A DNA stretch of 64,000 nt. Origin: Penium margaritaceum (Eukaryota > Streptophyta > Zygnematophyceae > Desmidiales > Peniaceae). The translations under genes were made by a program, and so were the position numbers. Positions 26,285 to 39,878 of this stretch are shown piece after piece. Within the stretch, counting starts at the first letter, position 1. Every line of letters begins with the position of its first letter. Below the pieces are notes generated by a model. The model was not told the DNA's origin and searched no databases. It saw only the letters and a program-made list of their open reading frames with translations. Location of the stretch: the NCBI GenBank assembly GCA_023375785.1, contig SZWC01004673.1:3276-67275 (forward strand), given 5' to 3'.

Positions 26285-26985
26285 TGTTAGCCTGAGGGTG
26301 AGTGTGCACCCTGGAGGGTCCCTAGCAGTGGCTGGTTCACACCACCAACTGTTTTTGGAGAGACTGAAACTCTGGAGGCAACTGGTTCCAAGGATGGCAA
26401 AAAACTGGTTAGAGATTGAGGCAATAGTTTTTCTCCTCGATTGACTGGGAATGTGCACTTCATCAAGGCTCACAAGAAGTGGCATTTTATAGCCACTTAT
26501 CTAAGATTTCCAGAACACCAAAGCATGCCAGATTTGAAGCTTCCTTGCAGATTCTATGGCTTCTAGAGTGGCCCTTGGTAGGCTGTCCTTTTCCCACCTA
26601 GGATGGCGTCCCTTCCCTCATCTAGAAGCTTCTTCCCCTTCCTAGATTCCTCAGCTTGCTTCTAGTAGGAGGGAAGGTATCCAAAAGACCTATACACCTC
26701 TAGATGCCTTGTAGGACAAGTCACCCCTTTTAGAAGGTGCGCCACCTTCCTGGACCCTCACCTGGCCTTCTAGAAACATAAAGAGGAACTCTAGAGGCTG
26801 AGCTCGCTTCCTGGCATCTATTTTCCACCTCCCTTGAGGCAGGGCAGAATTTTATCTCGTGGGACTTGAACCCGGGTCCCTGCCTCTAGAGGTGGACACA
26901 ATTAACCACTAAGCCACTAAGGCCTGTCTTTTTTGTGTTCCCTTTTGGAGGCACTCCTACCATGCTGAGGAGCATCATTCCAATA
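26285..26985 (-). mobile_element. 3' LTR of the copia fragment
   Basis: 701 bp, aligned end to end with the solo LTR at 5991-6690 at roughly 93% identity by eye. The polypurine tract abuts its upstream border on the minus strand, which fixes it as the 3' LTR. It contains the tRNA-like A/B box pair (plus-strand 26906-26916 and 26862-26872) and the palindromes GAAGCTTC and TTCTAGAA. It joins satellite at 26284 just after a TTGG word. Confidence 0.92.
26862..26920 (-). other. tRNA-like A/B box pair in the second LTR
   Basis: TGGCTTAGTGG (A box type, plus-strand 26906-26916) and GGTTCAAGTCC (B box type, plus-strand 26862-26872) on the minus strand, 33 bases apart, as in the solo LTR. Both boxes are unchanged between copies although the surrounding LTR differs by about 7%. 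Confidence 0.6.
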
Positions 26986-26986
26986 A

Positions 26987-26997
26987 TCTCCCCCCTT
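26987..26997 (-). other. polypurine tract of the copia element
   Basis: AAGGGGGGAGA on the minus strand, one base before the LTR border. In LTR retrotransposons this tract primes plus-strand DNA synthesis and lies directly upstream of the 3' LTR. Its place between the RNase H coding region and the LTR agrees with that role. Confidence 0.88.
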
Positions 26998-27175
26998 GTG
27001 CGTCACCCATGGCAGTTTTCCATGCTCAGCCTACACCTCAAGAGGCTTGGGAAAGCCCAAGCTCAATACAAGTAGCATCATGCCTGTCCTTGGGTTGCGC
27101 CTTTGTCATGGCATCAGCAAGCATGTGCTTTGTGCCGCAGTGCACAAGCACCACATCACCCTTTGCAACGAGGTC

Positions 27176-27436
27176 TCATGCAAAGTGATGCCAGATCTCT
27201 ATGTGCTTGGTCCTATGGCGTAGCACAGGGTTCTTGGTCAGGGTGATGGCACTCATGTTGTCAACATTGAGTGCCGTTGGCCTCTTTTGTGGCACTCCAA
27301 TCTCCTTGAGCAATCGCCGCAGCCATAGTGCCTCCTTTGCGGCTTCTGCGAGCGTAATATACTCCGCCTCAGTGCTGGATAGAGCCACACTGTCCTGCTT
27401 CTGGCTTGCCCAAGACACTGCTGCACCACCAAGCAC
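27176..27436 (-). pseudogene. copia RNase H domain remnant
   Basis: Translation shows the C-terminal RNase H of a Ty1/copia polyprotein. Motifs in order are AVSWASQKQDSVALSSTEAEY (trimmed here to the key part SSTEAEY, with a catalytic acidic residue), KEALWLRRLL, NVDNMSAI (the usual cDNxSAI motif) and HRTKHIEI before the domain end. In a live element this domain removes the RNA strand from the RNA-DNA hybrid. It lies between the RT remnant and the polypurine tract, as in copia gene order. It belongs to a broken element and is not expected to make a working enzyme. Confidence 0.92.
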
Positions 27437-27504
27437 AAGACATAGCCTGATGTTGACTTGCGGTCATCAACGTCACCTGCCCAGTCAGCATCAGAGTAGC
27501 CAAC

Positions 27505-27846
27505 CTACTCGAGGGAGTCAGTCCGCGCTCCCCCTCCAAACACAAGTCGCAAATGTCTCATTGCCTTCAAGTAGCAGAGGATTCTCTTCACCGCTTGCCA
27601 ATGAAGCGGCCCAAGATCAGCAACATAGCGGCTCACTTGTCCTTCAGCAAAGGCAAGGTCAGGCCGCGTCGCCACCATGGCATACATTATGCTGTCAACT
27701 GCGGACTGGTACGGTACTCCAGCCATCTCCACCTTCCCGTCCTCCGTGCTCGGGCCCATGCTCGAGCTCAGCTCACATGTCGTTGTCATAGGTGTGCCGA
27801 TGGGGTTGCACTCCTCCATGTTGTAGCGGCAAGGCACCTCCTGCAC
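27505..27846 (-). pseudogene. copia reverse transcriptase C-terminal remnant
   Basis: The frame shows the C-terminal end of copia RT and the connection to RNase H: NMEECNPIGTPM, then PYQSAVDSIMYAMVATRPDLAF, then HWQAVKRILCYLK, in the order and spacing usual for plant copia elements (compare the YRSAVGSLMY...TRPDI...HWxAxKRILRYLKGT pattern). The YVDD active-site part of RT is not in the retained fragment. It is part of the same partial element as the RNase H remnant. Confidence 0.92.
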
Positions 27847-27870
27847 ATGTTTTTATTGACCCATCTTGAG

Positions 27871-29313
27871 CGTGCGTGTGGCCAAAGCACAATTGAAACG
27901 GCAATAATGTGACCAAAGAGCCATATACACAGTGAAAGTGTGACCAAAGCACACTTGAAACGAAAATAATGTGACCAAAGCACCATAGACACAGTGAAAG
28001 TCGAACCAAAGTACCATTGAAACTGTGATTATGTGACCAAAGCACCAAAGACATAGTATACGTGTGATTAAAGCACTATTGAGATAGTGATAATGTGACC
28101 AGCGCATCATAGACACACAGAACGTGTGACCAAAGCACCATGGAAATAGTGATGAGAGTGACCTAAGCAGTATATACATAGTGAAAGTGTGACCACGACA
28201 ATATTGAAACAAATACAATGTGACCAAAGCACCATAGACAACATGAAAATGTGAGCAAATCATCATTGAAACAGTGAAAATGTGACCAAAGCAGCATAGA
28301 CACGAAGAAAGTGTACCCAAAGCACCATTGAAACCGTGATAATGTGACCAAGGCACCAGAGACACAGTGAATGTTTGACCACAGTACCATTGACAGAGCG
28401 ATAATGTGACCAAAGCACAATGGACACAGTGAAAATGTGACCACCACGCCATTGAAGCAGTGATAATGTGACATAAGCAACGTAGACAGTTAAATTGTAA
28501 CCAAAGCACAATTGGAACAGTGATAATGTGAACTAATCATCATTGACACCATGAAAGTTTGTTGAAAGCACCATTTAAACAGTGATAATGTGACATAAGC
28601 ACCATAGACACAGTGAAGTTGTGACCACAGCACCATTGAAACAATGATAATGTGACCTAAGCACCATAGACACAGTGATAGTGTGACCAAAGCACCATTG
28701 AAAAAGTGATAATGTTACCTAAGCACTATATATACAGTGGAAGTGTGAGAAAAGTCCCACTAAAAGGGTGATAATGTGACCTAAGAACCATAAAAAGGTG
28801 AAAGTGTGACTAAAGCACCATTGAACAGCGATAATGTGACCAGACCACCATAGCCACAATGAAAGTGTGACCAAAGTACCATTAAAACAGTGACAATATG
28901 ATTGAAGCACCAAAGACACAGTGAAAGTGTGACAAACGCTCCATTGAAACAGTGATAATGTGACCAAAGCACCATATACACAATGAGAATGTGACCAAAT
29001 GACAATTGAGACAGTGATGATTTGACATAAGTACCATATATAGTGAAAGTGAGACCAAAGCACCATTGAAACAGTGATGATGTGAGCTAAGCACCATGGA
29101 CACAGTGAAAATGTAACCAAAGTACCATTGACACAGTGATAATGTGACCAAAGCACCATAGGCACAATGAACGTCTGAGCAAATCACCATTAAAACAGTG
29201 ATAATGTGACCCAAGCACTATATACATAGTAAAATGGTGACCAAAGTATCATTAAAACAGTGATAATGTGACCTAAGCACTATAGACACAGTAAAAGTGT
29301 GACAAAAGTACCA
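27871..29313 (-). repeat. 62-bp satellite array, minus orientation (1.4 kb)
   Basis: Begins within GTGTGGCCAAAGCAC beside the copia fragment and continues with normal reversed a/b alternation. Near 29313 it flips abruptly: AAAGTACCATCATTG is followed by TGTGTATGGTGCTCATGG in plus orientation. It is the shortest full inversion block in the window. No gene is seen. Confidence 0.95.
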
Positions 29314-32300
29314 TCATTGTGTGTATGGTGCTCATGGCACATTCTCACTATTTGAATGGTGCTCTGGTCAGATGTTCACTGTGTCCATAGTGCTTTGGTC
29401 CCATTATTACTGTTTCAATGGTACTTTGGTCACACTTTCACAGTTCCTATGGTGCTTAGGTCACATTATCAATGTTTCAATGGTGCTTAGGTCACTCTTT
29501 CATTGTGCCTTGGGCGCTTAGGTCACATAAACATTGTTTGAATGGTGCTTTGGTCACAATTTTACAGTGTCTATGGTGCTTTCATCGCATTATCATTGTT
29601 TCAATGGTGCTTTGGTCGCACATTCACTATGTCTATTGTGCTTTGGTCACATCATCACAATTTTAATGGCGCTTTCATTTTACTTTCACTGTGTCTATTG
29701 TGCTTTGGTCATATTATCACAATTAGTGGTGTTTTGGCCGCATTTTTACTATGTCTATGGTGCTTTGGTCACATGGTCACTGTTTAAGTGGTGCTTTGGT
29801 CACACTTTCATCGTGTCTATGGTGCTTAGGACACACTAGCACTCTTTAGATGGTGCTCTCGTTACACATTCACTGTGTCTATGGTGCATAGGTAACATTT
29901 TCACTGTTCCAATGGTGCTCTCGTCAGACTTTCAATGTGTCTACTGATCTTAGTTCACATTATTACTCTATCAATGGTGCTTTGGTCACACTTCCAGTGT
30001 GTCTATGGTGCTTCTGTCACACCATCATTGTTTCAGTGGTGCTTTAGTCATACTTTCACTCTGTCTATGATGCTGTTGTCACTATCTATGACTTTATGGT
30101 GCTTTGATAACATTATCACTCTTTCAACTGTGTTTTTGTCACATGTTCACCGTGGCTACGGTTGTTTGGTCACGTTATCACTGTTATATTGGTACTTTGG
30201 TCAGACTTTCACCGTCTCTTTGGTGCTTAGGTCACATTATCACTGTGTCAAGGGTGTTCTGGTCACACGTTTAGTGTATCTATAGTGCTTGTGTCACATT
30301 TTCAAATTTTCAATGGTGCTTTTGTCACATTTTTACTGTTTCTATGGTGCTTAGATCACATTATCACTGTTTCAATGGTGCCTCGGTCACACTTCCACTG
30401 TTTATGTAGTGCTTTTCTCACATTGTCACCATTTCAATGATGCTTTGGCCATACTTTCATTGTCTTTGGGGTGCTTTCTTCACACCATCGCTGTATCAAT
30501 GGTATGGTGGTAACACTTTCATTGTGTGGAGGGTGCTCATGTCACATTATCACTGTTTCAATGGTGCTTTGGTCACACGTTCACTGTGTCTATGGTGATT
30601 TGGTCACATTGCAAGTGTTTCAATGGTACTTTGGTTCCACTTCCACTTCCACCTTCTACGGTGCTTGGGTCACATCACATTTCCACTGTTTCAATGGTGG
30701 TTTGGTCATTCTTTCACTGTTTCTATAGTGGTTAGTTCACATCATCACTGTTTCAATCGTACTTTGGTCACCTTTTCAGAATGTCTATGGTGCTTGGATC
30801 ACAGTATTATGGTTTCAATGGTGCTTTGGTCACACATTCACTATGTTTATGGTGCATAGGTTACATTATAACTGTTTCAATGGTGCTTTTCTAACACTTT
30901 AACGTGCCTATAGTGCTCTGGTCAGATTATCACTGTCTCAATGTTGCTTTGGTCACACTCTCATTGTGTCTATGGTGCTTTGATCACATTATCACTGTTT
31001 CAGTGGTGCTTTGGTCACACCTTCAATTGGGTTATAGTGCTTTGGTCACATTATCACTGTTAAATGGTGCTCTGATCACACTTTTACTGTGTATTTGGTG
31101 CTTATACCATATTGTCACTGCTTCAATGGTGCTTTGATCACACTTTCACTCTTTCTGTGGTGCTTAGGTGACATTATCACTGTTCAATGGTCCTTTGGTG
31201 ACAATATGACTGTGTCTAAGGTTCTTTGGTTGCATTCTCACTGTTTGAATGATTCTTTGGTAACACTTTCACTTTTTCTATGGTACAACGCTCACATTCG
31301 TTTTGTTTCAATGGTGCTTTGGTCAAACATTCTTTGTGTAATTGTGCGTTGGTCACACTTCTACTGTGTCTATGGTTCTTTGGTTACATTATCACTGTTT
31401 CAATGGTTCTGTTGTCACAATTTCAATGTTTGTATAGTTCTTAGGTCACATTATCACTATTTCAATAGTCATTTGGTCACATATTCACTGTTTGTGTTGT
31501 GCTTTGGTCACATTATAACTGTTTTAATGATGCGTTGGCAACACTTTCATTGTCTCTATGGTGCTTTTGTCACAGTATCACTGTTTTTTATGGTACGTTG
31601 GTAAAGATTTCATATTGTGTAGGGTGCTTATGTAACTTTACAACTGTTTCAATTGTGCTTTGGTCAGACATTCACTGTGTCTATGTGATTTTATTCCATT
31701 ACCGGTGTTTCAATGGTGACCTGGTTCCATTTCAACTGTTTCTGTGGTTCTTACGTCATGTAATAACTGTTTCAGTGGTGCTTTGGTCACACTTTCATTG
31801 TGTCTATGGTGCATTGGTAACATTTTCACTGTTTTAATGACACTGTGGTCACACTTTTACCGTGTCAATGGTGCTGAGGTCACAAAATCACTATTTCAAT
31901 GCTGCTTTGGTCACACTTTCACTGTGTCTTTAGTTCTTTGGTCCCATTATCACTGTTTCAATGGTGCTTTGATCACACTTACATTGCATCTCTGGTGTCT
32001 AGGTCACAATATGAATGTTTCAATGGTGCTATGGTCTCACTTTCAAAGTATCTATGGGGCTTAGATCACATTTTCACCATTTAATGGGTGGTTTGGTCAT
32101 TCTTTCACTTTGTGTATGGTGGTTAGGTCACATCATCACTATTTCAATGGTGGTCTGGTCACACTTTCACTGTGCCTATGGTGCCTCGGTCACATTATTG
32201 CTGTTTGAATGGAACATTGGTCCCACATTTACTGTTTCTGTGTTGCTTTGGTCACATTATCATTGTTGCATTGTAGTTTGGTCTTATTTCCACAATGTCC

Positions 32301-33669
32301 ATGGTGCTTGGATCACATTATTATGGTTTCAATGGTGTTTTTATCACATTTTCACTGTGTTTATGGTGCTCATGTCACATTATCTTTCTTTCAATGGTGC
32401 TTTGGTAACACTATAATGTGTCTATGGTGCTTTGCTCACATTATCACTGTTTCAGTGGTGTTTTGGTCACACGTTTACTGTGTCAATGTTGCTTCAGTCA
32501 CGTTATTAGTGCTTTCATGGTGCTTTGGTCACACCTTTAATGTGTCACTGGTGCTTTGGTCACATTATCACTGTTCAATGGTGCTTTGGTCACACTTTCA
32601 CTCTGTGTATGGTGTTAAGGTGACATGATCACTGTTTCAATGGTCATTTGGTCACACCTTCACAGTGTCTATGGTTCTTTGGTTACATGATCACTGTTTT
32701 AATGGTGCTTGGGTTACACTTTCAGTTTGTCAATGGTACTTTGCTCACATTATTATTGTTTCAACGGTGCTTTGGTCACACTTTCATTGTGTATGTGGTG
32801 TTAAGGTCTTATTAGCATTGCTGCAATGGTGCTTTGGTCACACTTCTACTTTGTCTATGGTGCGTTTGTCATATCTCACTATTTCAATGGTGCTTTTGTC
32901 ACACTTTTGTTGTGTCCATGGTGCTTAGGTCACATCATGACTGTTTCAATGATGCTTTGGTCACACTTTCAAACTGTCTATGGTACTAAGCTTACATAAC
33001 CATTGTTCCAATGGTGCCTTGGTCACACTTTTACTGTGTCTACGGTGCTTTGTTCACACAAACATAGTTTAAATGGTGATTTGGTCACAATTTCTCTGTG
33101 TCTATGGTGTCACATTATCACTGTTTCAATGGTGCTTTGGTCACACGTTTAGTGTCTCGATAGTGCTTGTGTCGTATTATCAGTGTTTCAACGGTCCTTG
33201 TGTCACACTTTAATTGTTTCTATGGTGCTTTGGTCACAGTTTCTTTGTTTCAATGGTGCTTTTGTCACACTTCCACTTTGTCTATGGTGCTTATGTCACA
33301 TGACCATTGTTTCAGTGGTGCTTTGCTCACACGTTTACTGTGTATATGGTACTTCGGTCATATTATTGCTGTTTCAATGGTGCTTTGGTCACACTTTCAC
33401 TGTGTCTATGGTGTTGTGGTCACATTATCACTATTTCAATGGTGATTTGGTCACACGTTTATTGTGTTGATAGTGCTAAGTTAACCTTATTACTGTTTCA
33501 ATGCCCCTTTGGTCACACTTTCAATATATCTATAGTGCTTATGTCACATTGGCACTGTTCGTATGGTGCTTTGGTCGTACGTTTATATGTCACATTATCA
33601 CTGTTTCAATGGTACTTTGGTCAATATTTCTCTATGTGTATGGTGCTTTGGTCATATCATCACTGTTTC
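29314..33669 (+). repeat. 62-bp satellite array, plus orientation (4.4 kb)
   Basis: Plus-oriented a/b units with more indels than elsewhere, for example a CACTTCCACTTCCACC expansion near 30642. It ends at ATCACTGTTTCT, where unique sequence starts at 33670. There are no foreign inserts or genes. Confidence 0.95.
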
Positions 33670-33818
33670 TTGCCATGGCACGTTGAATCTTGCCTTAAGA
33701 GTGCTATGGTTAAACTTAACAACCATGCCAGTCAACAACAAGACATGGCAACACTTCCAACAACAATGGACAACAAGTCCATGTGACCTAATGGCCTAAG
33801 TCTAAGTTGTGCCAGAGT
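33670..33818. other. unique spacer at a plus-to-minus switch
   Basis: About 150 bp that does not fit the satellite, between a plus array ending in CACTGTTTC and a minus array starting TTTGACTAATGCACC. It contains a small dyad (ATGGAC AACAA GTCCAT) at about 33766-33782 and CAACAAC runs. The last 35 bases may be decayed satellite (GTGACCTAATGG). It is too short to identify and may be a scrap of another mobile element. Confidence 0.7.
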
Positions 33819-36800
33819 TTGACTAATGCACCATTGAAACAGTGATAATGTGACGAAAGCATTACATACAAAGTGAAAGTGTGACCAAAGCACCATTGAA
33901 ACAGTGATAATGTGACATACAAACAATATACACAGTGAAAGTTTGACAAAAGCATCCTTGAAACAGTGAAAATGTGACCCAATCACCATAGACACAGTGA
34001 GAGCGTGACCAAAACACTATTGAAACAATGATAATGTAACCTAAGCACCAAAGAATTAGTGAAAGTGTGACCAAAGCACCATTGAAAAAGTGATAATGTG
34101 ACATAAACACCATAGACACCATAAAAAATTTACCAAAGCGCCAGTCAAACAGCGATAATGTTACCAAAGAAACAAAGACACATTGAAAGTGTGACCAAAA
34201 CACCATTGAGACATTGATAATGTGACCAAGGCCCCATAAACATAGGGAAAGTGTGACCAAAGCACCATTGAAACAGTGATATTTTGACTTAAGCACCATA
34301 AAGACACTGACCGTATGACCAAAGTACCATTAAATGAGTGATCATGTGACCAAAGCACCATAGACATGATGTAGGTGCGACCAAAGTACCATCAAAACAG
34401 TGATAATGTGACATAAGCATCATAGACACAGTGAAAGTGTGACCAAAGAACCATTTAAACAGTTATAATGTAACCAAAACAACATAGACACATAAAAGTG
34501 TGACCAAAGCACAATTGAAATAGTGATACTGTGACCTAAGCATCATAGACACAGTTAAATTGTGACCAAAGCACCATTAAAACAATTATAATGTGACATA
34601 AACTCCCAAGACACGGTAAACGTTTGACCAAAGTAGCATGGAAACAATGATTATGTCACGAGAGCACCATAGACAACGTGGAAGTGTGATCAACACACCA
34701 TTGAATGACTGATGATGTGACCAAAGCTCTATGGACATAGTGAAAGTGTGACCAAAGTACCATTGCATCAATGATGATGTGACCAAAACACCATACACAC
34801 AGTCAATGTGTGACCAAAGCACCACTGAAACAATGATAATGAGACCCAAGAACCATAGACACAGTGAAAATGTGACCAAAGCACCATTGAAACAGTGTTA
34901 ATACGACATACCATAGACACAATGAAAGTATGACCAAATCACCATTGAATGTGTCACACTCTGAGCAAAGCACAGTGGACACAATGAAAGTGTGACCAAA
35001 GCACCATTAGACATGTGATAATGTGACACAACAGTGATAATGTGACCTACGTACTATAGACATAGTGAAAGTGTCACCAAATAACCATTAGAACAGTGAT
35101 AATATGACCTAAGAAATACAGACATAGTCAAAGTGTGACCAAAGCACCATTAAAATAGTGATAATATGACATATGAACTATAGACAAAGTGAAAGTGTGA
35201 CCAAAGCACCATTGAAACAGTGATAATGTGACCCAAGCACCAAAGACGCTGTGGAAGTGTTACCAAAGTACCATCAAAACGGTGATAATGTGGCCTAAGC
35301 ACTATGTACACAGTGAAAGTGTGACCAAAGTACCCTGGAAACCGTGATAATCTGACCTAAGCACTATAGACACAAGAAAGTTTGACCAAAATACCATTGA
35401 AATAGTACAAATCTGACAAAAGCATTTAGACAAAGTCAAAGTGTGACCAAAGCACTATTGAAACTGTGATCATGTGACCAAAGCACTATGTACATGGTGA
35501 AAGTGTGACCAACGCACCATTGACACAGTGATAACGTGACGTAAGCATTATACACGCAGTAGAAGTGTGACCAAAGTACCATTGAAATAGTGTTCAAGTG
35601 ACCTAATCACTATAGACATAGTGAAAGTGTGACCAAGCACCATTGAAACAGTGATAATATGACCTAAGCACTATAGACGTAGTGGAAGTGTGACCTAAGC
35701 ACCATAGACATAGTGAGTGTGTGACCACATCACCATTGCAAGCAAAATAATGTCACTAAAGCATTTTAGACACAGTGAAAGGGTGACCACAGCACCATTG
35801 AAACGGTAATTATGTGACCTAAGTACTATGGACACAGCAAAAGTGTGACCTAAGCACCATTGTAACAGTGATAATATGACCTACGCACCATAGACACGGT
35901 GAGAGTGTGACCAAAGAACCATTGAAACAGTGATAATGTGACATAAGCACTATCGACACAGTTGAAGTGTGACCAAAGCACCATTCAAACAGTGATAAAG
36001 TGACATAAGCACTATAGACAAAGTAAACGTGTGATAAATGCACCATTACAACAGTGAAAAGATGACAGAAGCACTACAGACACATTGGAAGTGTGACCAA
36101 AACACCATTGAAACATTGATAATGTGACCAAAGCACTATATACACAGTGAAAATGTGACAAAAGCACCATCAAACCAGTGATAAAGTGACCTAAGCACTA
36201 CAGACACGTGGAAATGGTGACCAAAGCACCATTGAAACTGTGATAATATGACCTGAGCACTATAGACAGTGAAAATGTGACCAAAGCACCATTGGAACAG
36301 TGACGATGTGACCTAAGCACTATAGGGACAGTGAAGATGTGACCAACGTACCATTGAAAAAGTGATCATGTGACTAACCACTATACATACATTCAAAGTG
36401 TGATCGAAGTGCCTTTGGAACAGTGATAATGTGACCTAAGCACTAAAGACACAGTTAAGGTGTGATGAAAACACCATTGAAATGGTGATAATGTGACCAA
36501 AGCACTATAGACATAGTGAAAGTGTGACAGAATCACTTTTGAAACAACGATAATGTGACCAAAGCACTATGGACATGGTGAACGTGCGCCCAAAGCACCA
36601 TTGAAACAGGGAATGTGTGACATGAACATTATAGACACAGTGAAAGTGTGACCAACGCACCATTGAAACAGCGATAATGTGACTTGAGCACTACAGACAT
36701 AGTGAAAGTGTGACCAAAGCACCATTGAAACAGTGATTATGTTACCTAAGCACCATAGACACAGTGAAAGTGTGACCAAAGCACAATTGATACAAAGATA

Positions 36801-37974
36801 ATGTTACATAGGCACTATAGACATAGTGATTGTGTGACAAAATCACCATTGAAATAGCGATAATGTGACGTAAGCACTATAGACACATTGAAAGTGTGAC
36901 CAAAGCACCATTGAAACAGTGATATTGTGACCTAACCACCAAAGCACTATCAAAACAGTGACTATGTGACCTAAGTACTTGAGACACGGTGAAATTGTGA
37001 CCAAAGCACCATTGAAACTGTGAGAATATGACCTAAGACCTATAGAAACAATGACGTTGTGACCAAAGCAACAATGAAACAGCGATAATATGACTTAAGC
37101 ACTATAAACATAGTGAAAATGTGAAAGAGTGATAATGTGACCTAAACACTATAGACACAGTTAAAGTGTTACCATAGCACTCATTAAACTGTGATTATGT
37201 GACCAAAGCACTATAGACATGGTGAACGTATGACCAAAACCACAACAAAAACATTTATAATATGACCTAAGAATTAAAGACAGAGTGAAAATGTGATAAA
37301 AGCACCATTGAAACAATGATACTGTGACCTAAGCACTATATACATAGTGAAGGTGTGACCAAAACACCATTGAATTAGTGATAATGTCACCCAAGCACCA
37401 TAGACACAGTCAAAGTGTGACCAAAGCACCATATACACATTGGAAATGTGACCAAAACACTATAGACACAGTGAGTGTGTGACCATATCACCATTCAAAA
37501 AGTGATAATGTGACCTAAGCACTGCAGACAAGGTGAAGGTGTGACCAAAGCACCATTGAAGCAGTGATAATGTGATGTAAGCACTATAAACAGAGTGAAA
37601 GTGAGACCAAAGCACCATTCGAAAAGTAATAAAATGACCTTAGCACTAGAGACACAGTGAAATTGTGACAAAAGCACCATTAACATAGTGATAATGTGAC
37701 AGACACACTATATACACAGTGGAAGTGTGACAAAAGCACCATGTAAACATTGATATTGAGAGCAAAGTTGTATAGACAGAGTACAAGTGTGACCAGAGGA
37801 CCATTGAAACAGTGATAATTTTACTTAAGCACCATAGAGAGTGAACATGTGACCAAAGGACCATTAAAACAGTGAGATATGACCTAAACATTATAGAAAT
37901 AGTGAACGTCTGACTAAAGAATCATTGAAACAATGATAGTATGACTTAAGCACTATAGACACAGTGAAAGTCTG

Positions 37975-39860
37975 ACCAAAGCACCATCTTAAACATGATA
38001 ATGTGATCTAAGCACTATAGAAACCGTGAAAATATGACCAAAACACCATTGAAACAGTGATAATGTGACCAAAGCACTAACTACACAGTGAAAGTGTGAC
38101 CAAAGCACTCTTGAAACAGTCATAACGTGACCCAACGATTATAGACATAGTGAAAGTGTGAACAAATGACCATTTCAATAATGATAATGTAACCTAAGTA
38201 CCATGGAAATTGTGAAAGCGTGACCAAAGCACCATTGAAAAAGTAATAGTGTGACCTAAGCACCATAGACACAGTAAAGATGTGACCAAAGTACAATCAA
38301 AACAGTGATAATGTGACCTAAGCACCATAGAAACCGTGAATGTGTGATCATATGACCATTGACGGAGTGATAATGTAACATAAGCACTATAGACATAGTG
38401 CAAGTGTGTCCGAAGCAAAATTCAAACAGTGATAAGGTGACTTAAGGACTATAGACACAGTGAATGTGTGACAAAAGCACCATTAAACTAGTGATAATGT
38501 GACATATGCACTAAAAATACAGTAAACGTGTGACCAAAACACCATTCAAAAAGTGATTCTCTGACCAAAGCACTGCAAACACTGTGAAAGTGTGACCAAA
38601 GCACCATTGAAACAGTGATAATGTGACCTAAGCACTTTAGACACAGTGAAAATGTGACCAAAGTACCATTAAAACAGTGATAATGTCACCTAAGCACTAT
38701 AGACATAGTAAACGTGTGACCAAAGCACCATTGAAGTAGTGATAATGTGAACAGAGCACTCTAGACACGGTGAAAGTCTGACCAAAGCACGATTGAAAAA
38801 GTGATAATGTGACCAAAGCACTATAGACATGATGAAGATGTGACCAAAGAACTATTTAAACAATGATAATAGGACCTAAGTATTATTGTCACATTGAAAG
38901 TGTGACCAAAACATCATGGAAACAGTGATAATGTGACTTAAGCGCTAAAGAAATATTGAAAGTGTGACCAAAGTACCATTGTAACAGTGATAATGTGACC
39001 AAATAGTCATAGACACAGTGAACGTGTGACCAAAGCACCACTAAAACAGTGAAAATGTGACCTGAGCACTCTATACACTGTGAACGCATGACCAAAGCAC
39101 CTCTGAAAAGGTGATAAGGTGACCTAAGCACCATAGACATAGTGAAATGTGACCAAAGCACCATTGAAACAGTGATAGTATGACGTAAGACCTAAAGACA
39201 CAGTGAAAGTGTGACCAAAAGCACCATCTAAAACATGATAATGTGGCCTAAGCACTATAGAAACCGTGAAACTGTGACCAAAACACCATTGAAACCGTGA
39301 TAACGTGACCAAAGCACAAAATACACTATGAAAGTGTGACCAAATCACTCTTGAAAAAGTGATAATGTGACCAATGCATTATAGACATGGTGAAATTGTG
39401 ACCAAAGCACCATTGAAACAGTGATAATTTGACCCAAGGATTATAGACATAGTGAAAATGTGAACAAATTACCACTGCAATAGTGATAATGTAACATAAG
39501 CACCATAGACATGGTGAAAGTGTGACCAAAGCACCATTGAAAAGGTGATAATGTGATGTAAGCACCACAGACACAGTAAAAATGTGACCAAATTACCATC
39601 AAGACAGTGATAATGTGACCTAAGCACCATAGAAACCGTGAAAGTGTGACCATATCACCATTGAAGGAGTGATAACAGGACCTAAGCACTATAGACACAC
39701 TGAACATGTGACAGAAGCACCATTAAAATAGTGATAACGTCACATAAGCACTAAAAACACAGTGAACATGTGACCAAAACACCATTCAAAAAGCGATTAT
39801 GTGACCAAAGCACTGTAGAACAATGAAAGTGTGACAAAAGCACCATTGAAACAGTGATAA
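37975..39860 (-). repeat. higher-order duplication, offset about 1.25-1.3 kb
   Basis: 37975-38650 and 39220-39860 share rare variants in order: AAGCACCATCT followed by AAAACATGATAATG or TAAACATGATAATG; ATAGAAACCGTGAAA; a CACTCTTGAAA half-unit; ACCCAA-GATTATAGACATAG; CATATCACC or CATATGACC; GGAGTGATAA; and CCATTCAAAAAG. The offset is close to 21 dimers (1302 bp). Confidence 0.78.
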
Positions 39861-39878
39861 TGTTACCCTACGCACTAT

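Larger units (their letters stand above)
26285..27870 (-). mobile_element. partial Ty1/copia retrotransposon: 3' LTR plus 3' part of pol
   Basis: Minus-strand element. In element order it keeps the C-terminal part of the reverse transcriptase, the RNase H domain, an untranslated stretch, a polypurine tract and one complete LTR. The rest of the element (gag, protease, integrase, most of RT, the other LTR) is absent, so it is broken and non-autonomous. The side away from the LTR joins minus-oriented satellite near 27857-27875, while the LTR side joins plus-oriented satellite at 26284, so the fragment sits exactly on an orientation switch. Because the far end is missing, no target-site duplication can be confirmed. 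Confidence 0.92.

Noticed and set aside
27201-27791. Open frame of 196 codons on the plus strand over the copia fragment
   Set aside because: It is the antisense shadow of the RT and RNase H remnants, which show clear family motifs on the minus strand.
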